A DNA stretch of 6,004 nt from an uncultured Clostridium sp. (GTDB taxonomy: Bacteria > Bacillota > Clostridia > Christensenellales > CAG-138). The notes below the pieces were generated by a model. The model did no database searches. It was not told the origin of the DNA and saw only the letters and a program-made list of their open reading frames with translations. This document shows positions 3,540 through 6,004 of this stretch, piece after piece. The first letter of the stretch is position 1; each line of letters begins with the position of its first letter. The DNA is taken from the NCBI GenBank assembly GCA_900542285.1, contig UQNF01000068.1, forward strand, positions 1-6,004. The letters are read 5' to 3'. Made by a program: the position numbers and the translations under genes.

Positions 3540-6004
3540 ATGAAAAGATTTCTCGCAATGCTTGTAGCGGTTCTTATGGCACTTTCTCTTGTGACCATAC
3601 CCGTTACTGCAGAAAAGGATCCCGAGCCTGAAGCAGTTTTCACTGCAGGCAGCGCAACGGCTGAACCCGGTGAATCATTCGATCTTTCAATCGATGTTAC
3701 CGGCGAATATGAAGCCCATACGCTGAATATGCAGGTCAACTACGATCAGGACGCACTCACCATCGATTCTATCGATTGGGGAACAGTGCTTAACTCAGTA
3801 CAGGGCGCAATGGTAATTGTGGATTCTACCACGATTCCCGGAAGCGTTCGCATCGGCATGATCTGCCCCTCTGATGGAGTCACCGAGCAGGGTCAGATCG
3901 TAAACATCCATTTCACAGTTGCGGATGATGCCGAAGCAGGCGAATATCCCGTCGAGCTGGTCATCGTTAACTTCGATTACCTCCCCGCCGGTGAAACCAT
4001 CGCTGATCCCTATGAAACCGCAGTTCAGAACGGTGTTGTCACCGTTTCCGGCGACGAACCCATTCCTGCGACCGAACTTGATGAGGCGCTCAACGTAGCT
4101 GGCGGAACTCTCCACTTTGAGCCCGTAGGCAGCTATACCTTCGAGGTTGAAGAGGATCATGCGGTAAGCAACAACTATAATGTACATAACTCCGATGCAG
4201 CAGTTGAAATCCAGAATTTTGATTTCAGCGCAGGCACCGTACTTAACTTCAAGTACAAGATCAGCTCTGAAGCAAACTGGGACAAGCTTCAGGTTCTTGC
4301 CGATGGCGCAGTCGTATTTTATGACAGCGGCGATAAGGCAAATGAGTGGATCGATGCGTCCGTTTCGATTCCAATCGGAACTACGACCGTAACTGTTCGC
4401 TACCACAAGGATAGCTCCGGAAACTCTTATGAAGATAAGGCGTGGATAGATGAGTTCCAGTGCACCGATCTCGTACACGTTACAGGCGTTGAGTTTGCTG
4501 AAGATGAGGTCACTATGCCTCTTAACAGGACTTATCAGCTTGAGTGGAACGTTCTTCCCGAGGATGCCACTATACAGACTGTAAGCTTCCACACCTCTGA
4601 TTCCAGCATCGCAACCGTAAATGCAAGTGGTCTTGTAACCAGCATTGCATCCGGCGATGTTGAGATCGAGGTCACGACCACGGACGGCGGCTACACCGAT
4701 ATCTGCACCGTACATGTTGAAGCGTCTGTGGATGTAGCAGAGGTCATCGTTGCTCCCGCTTCGATCACCATTCCCGCCACCGGCACCTTTACCGAGAGGC
4801 TCACTGCAACCATACTTCCCGAGAACGCGACCAACACTGATGTGACTTGGTCAAGCAGCAATGAATCCATCGTTACTTTCGACAGCACCGGCTCCATCAA
4901 GGGCGTCAACCCCGGCGTAGCAACCATATACGCGACTGCAGATAACGGCGTGTTTGGCACTTGTGAAGTGACCGTTGTTGCTGTTGAAGATTTCCCAGGG
5001 ATTTTTGACCTCGACTTCATCAGCATGAATCCCCTTGATTACTACAATGAAGGAATCAATATCGGCTATGGTTATGGTACTCCCATTATGCTCAGAAGGA
5101 GCTCCTCCAGCAGCACATCACTTTATTCCTATGCAACCGGATTCTCCTATGAAGCAACCGGCAATGAAACCGTTTACTTTTTCACCGATTGGTCTGACGA
5201 TGAGCATACAATCCGTGTTGATACCTACATGACGCTGTATGACAGCGAAGGCAACATTCTTGCCTATAATGATGATGATAATGCTCACAACAACAGCCCC
5301 TACAGCGGAATCGAATACGAATTCACCGCACCTGGGACCTATTATATCGTCATTACTCCTTATAACCTGACCTCCTCCGCTAGCGCTGGTCTCATAAGGG
5401 TAGGCGCAACTGACATCAGCCCCGAGGAAACTGCCGACTTCTTTGTAGACAACTACACGGCAGCAGTTAACGATGATATCGTTGTTCCCGTTGTTCTTTA
5501 CAACTATGCAGGCGATGCTCATATCCTCAACATGCAGGTAAACTACAACGCCGCAGCTCTTGAAGTTACTTCCGTTGAGTGGGGTGAATTACTCACCGGA
5601 GCACAGGGCGCACTGGTCATTGTTGATCATACATCTATTACCGGTTCCGTACGTATCGGTATGGCTTGCGCTACAGATCCTGCTCCCGCAGGCGATAACC
5701 CCATCGCTATTGTAAACATCCATTTCACCGTTCTTGAAGGTGCAGAAAGTGTTAACCCCATAGAGCTCGTTGTTACAGAGTTTGCAAACATGGCATTTGG
5801 CGAGGATACCGCAACTCCCATCGAGTTCACCATTACCAATGGTGCTATCACCGTTGAAGGCGCACCTGATGAGACCCCTGTTCCCGAGACTCCCGCTCCC
5901 GAGACTCCCTCTCCCGAGACTCCCGCTCCCGGCGGCACCGCTACCATTATTCTTGAGGTTGGCGATGTTTGGGGCGATGGCTCCGGCTACCAGATGCTGC
6001 TTGA
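3540..6004 (+). CDS. Secreted multi-domain protein with two cohesins and Big2 domains (partial, 3' end cut by window)
   Basis: The frame is open from ATG 3540 to the window edge (821 codons plus two bases). Residues 1-24 are a signal peptide ending PVTA. Modules in order: cohesin 1 (~32-170); a beta-sandwich module related to those of the dockerin protein (~178-307); Big2-type Ig-like domains (~314-394 and ~399-480, e.g. SDSSIATVNASGLVT and WSSSNESIVTFDSTGSIKG); a PPC-like domain (~535-622, MTLYDSEGNILAYNDDD and TYYIVITPYN); cohesin 2 (~633-773); a Pro-Glu-Thr linker (~776-797); and the start of another module (TIILEVGDVWGDGSGYQMLL). By analogy with scaffoldins, the cohesins should bind dockerins outside the cell. 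No enzyme motif, SLH domain or sortase signal is visible, but the C-terminus is missing. It has its own promoter and is not co-transcribed with the upstream dockerin gene. Confidence 0.92.
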   Translation, partial: MKRFLAMLVAVLMALSLVTIPVTAEKDPEPEAVFTAGSATAEPGESFDLSIDVTGEYEAHTLNMQVNYDQDALTIDSIDWGTVLNSVQGAMVIVDSTTIPGSVRIGMICPSDGVTEQGQIVNIHFTVADDAEAGEYPVELVIVNFDYLPAGETIADPYETAVQNGVVTVSGDEPIPATELDEALNVAGGTLHFEPVGSYTFEVEEDHAVSNNYNVHNSDAAVEIQNFDFSAGTVLNFKYKISSEANWDKLQVLADGAVVFYDSGDKANEWIDASVSIPIGTTTVTVRYHKDSSGNSYEDKAWIDEFQCTDLVHVTGVEFAEDEVTMPLNRTYQLEWNVLPEDATIQTVSFHTSDSSIATVNASGLVTSIASGDVEIEVTTTDGGYTDICTVHVEASVDVAEVIVAPASITIPATGTFTERLTATILPENATNTDVTWSSSNESIVTFDSTGSIKGVNPGVATIYATADNGVFGTCEVTVVAVEDFPGIFDLDFISMNPLDYYNEGINIGYGYGTPIMLRRSSSSSTSLYSYATGFSYEATGNETVYFFTDWSDDEHTIRVDTYMTLYDSEGNILAYNDDDNAHNNSPYSGIEYEFTAPGTYYIVITPYNLTSSASAGLIRVGATDISPEETADFFVDNYTAAVNDDIVVPVVLYNYAGDAHILNMQVNYNAAALEVTSVEWGELLTGAQGALVIVDHTSITGSVRIGMACATDPAPAGDNPIAIVNIHFTVLEGAESVNPIELVVTEFANMAFGEDTATPIEFTITNGAITVEGAPDETPVPETPAPETPSPETPAPGGTATIILEVGDVWGDGSGYQMLL
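3633..4049 (+). other. Cohesin domain 1
   Basis: Residues ~32-170. The pattern fits the nine-stranded cohesin jelly-roll: EPGESFDLSIDV at the start, LNMQVNYDQDALTIDSIDWG in the middle, GSVRIGM and IVNIHFTV later, and a closing strand NGVVTVSG. It directly follows the signal peptide. It is strongly similar to cohesin 2 of the same protein. Confidence 0.85.
4071..4460 (+). repeat. Beta-sandwich module shared with the dockerin protein
   Basis: Residues 178-307. It opens TELDEALNVAGGTLHF, close to the opening of module 2 of the dockerin protein (DQLNEALNVPGGSIEF). It keeps the central block FKYKISSEANWDKLQV and the end WIDEFQ (302-307), where the dockerin-protein modules have WIDNV. This indicates module exchange or common descent between the two genes. 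Confidence 0.65.
4479..4979 (+). other. Two tandem Big2 (bacterial Ig-like) domains
   Basis: Residues ~314-394 and ~399-480. Both show the Big2 signature: V(x)V/F opening strand, L-x-(A/W)-x-(V/I)-L-P-E-(D/N)-A-T, then W/H-x-S-(S/D), A/F-(T)-V/F-x-(A/S)-(S/T)-G, and G-x-A/V-x-I. These domains are common spacers and adhesive stalks in surface proteins of Gram-positive bacteria. Confidence 0.85.
5436..5858 (+). other. Cohesin domain 2
   Basis: Residues ~633-773. VNDDIVVPVVLYNYAG, LNMQVNYNAAALEVTSVEWG, GSVRIGM, IVNIHFTV and a closing NGAITVEG fit the cohesin fold. Over residues 663-708 it aligns without gaps to 62-107 of cohesin 1 with 29 of 46 residues identical (counted by eye), so the pair arose by duplication and may bind the same dockerins. 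Confidence 0.87.
5868..5930 (+). repeat. 15-bp tandem repeat encoding a Pro-Glu-Thr-Pro linker
   Basis: Three near-identical 15-bp units (CCCGAGACTCCCGCT type) occupy 5883-5927, preceded by a degenerate copy (DETPV). They encode PETPA/PETPS units, a flexible extracellular linker between cohesin 2 and the next module. The short direct repeats could expand or contract by slippage, so copy number may vary between strains. Confidence 0.85.

Noticed and set aside
3371..3739. Extension of the minus-strand DUF2935 frame to an upstream start at 3739
   Set aside because: The added part overlaps the promoter and 5' coding region of the cohesin gene antisense and has no DUF2935 similarity; the true upstream helix is in a different frame.
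3795..4715. 306-codon open frame on the minus strand inside the cohesin gene
   Set aside because: It is antisense to well-supported cohesin and Big2 coding sequence, its translation has no recognisable domain, and no ribosome site or promoter supports it.
5868..5930. CRISPR-like array
   Set aside because: The 15-bp units are contiguous, have no spacers and keep the reading frame, so they are a protein linker repeat.

Overview
The window looks like part of the chromosome of an uncultured-type, gut or rumen Bacillota (class Clostridia). The evidence is a cohesin gene next to a dockerin gene, consensus sigma-A-type promoters with 17-bp spacers, purine-rich Shine-Dalgarno sites 6 nt before the ATG, moderate GC content and a DUF2935-family remnant. 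No marker here fixes the genus, so the placement is inference.

Layout. Positions 1-60 hold a perfect 12-bp hairpin, probably the end of an upstream unit. Positions 127-213 carry the promoter and short leader of the first large gene. Gene 1 (214-2850, +) encodes a complete, secreted 878-residue protein: signal peptide, a propeller-like N-terminal region, three diverged beta-sandwich repeats, an InlB-like repeat and a C-terminal type I-like dockerin. It ends with tandem stops and a Rho-independent terminator (2871-2910). Positions 2911-3429 contain no intact gene, but the minus strand carries a 5'-truncated, frameshifted remnant of a DUF2935 (ferritin-like helical bundle) gene. A strong extended -10 promoter with a 17-bp palindrome filling its spacer (3430-3458) then drives gene 2 (3540 to beyond 6004, +). 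Gene 2 encodes a secreted multidomain protein with at least 821 residues: cohesin, beta-sandwich module, two Big2 domains, a PPC-like domain, a second cohesin, a Pro-Glu-Thr linker and the start of another module that runs off the window.

How the genes may work together. Gene 1 carries a dockerin and gene 2 carries two cohesins, so the products are candidates to bind each other outside the cell, as in cellulosomes. Neither visible protein contains a recognisable catalytic domain. Both share a related adhesin-like beta-sandwich module. The pair therefore looks like a structural or adhesive cohesin-dockerin assembly rather than a classical enzyme complex. They have separate promoters and a terminator between them, so they are neighbours and not an operon.
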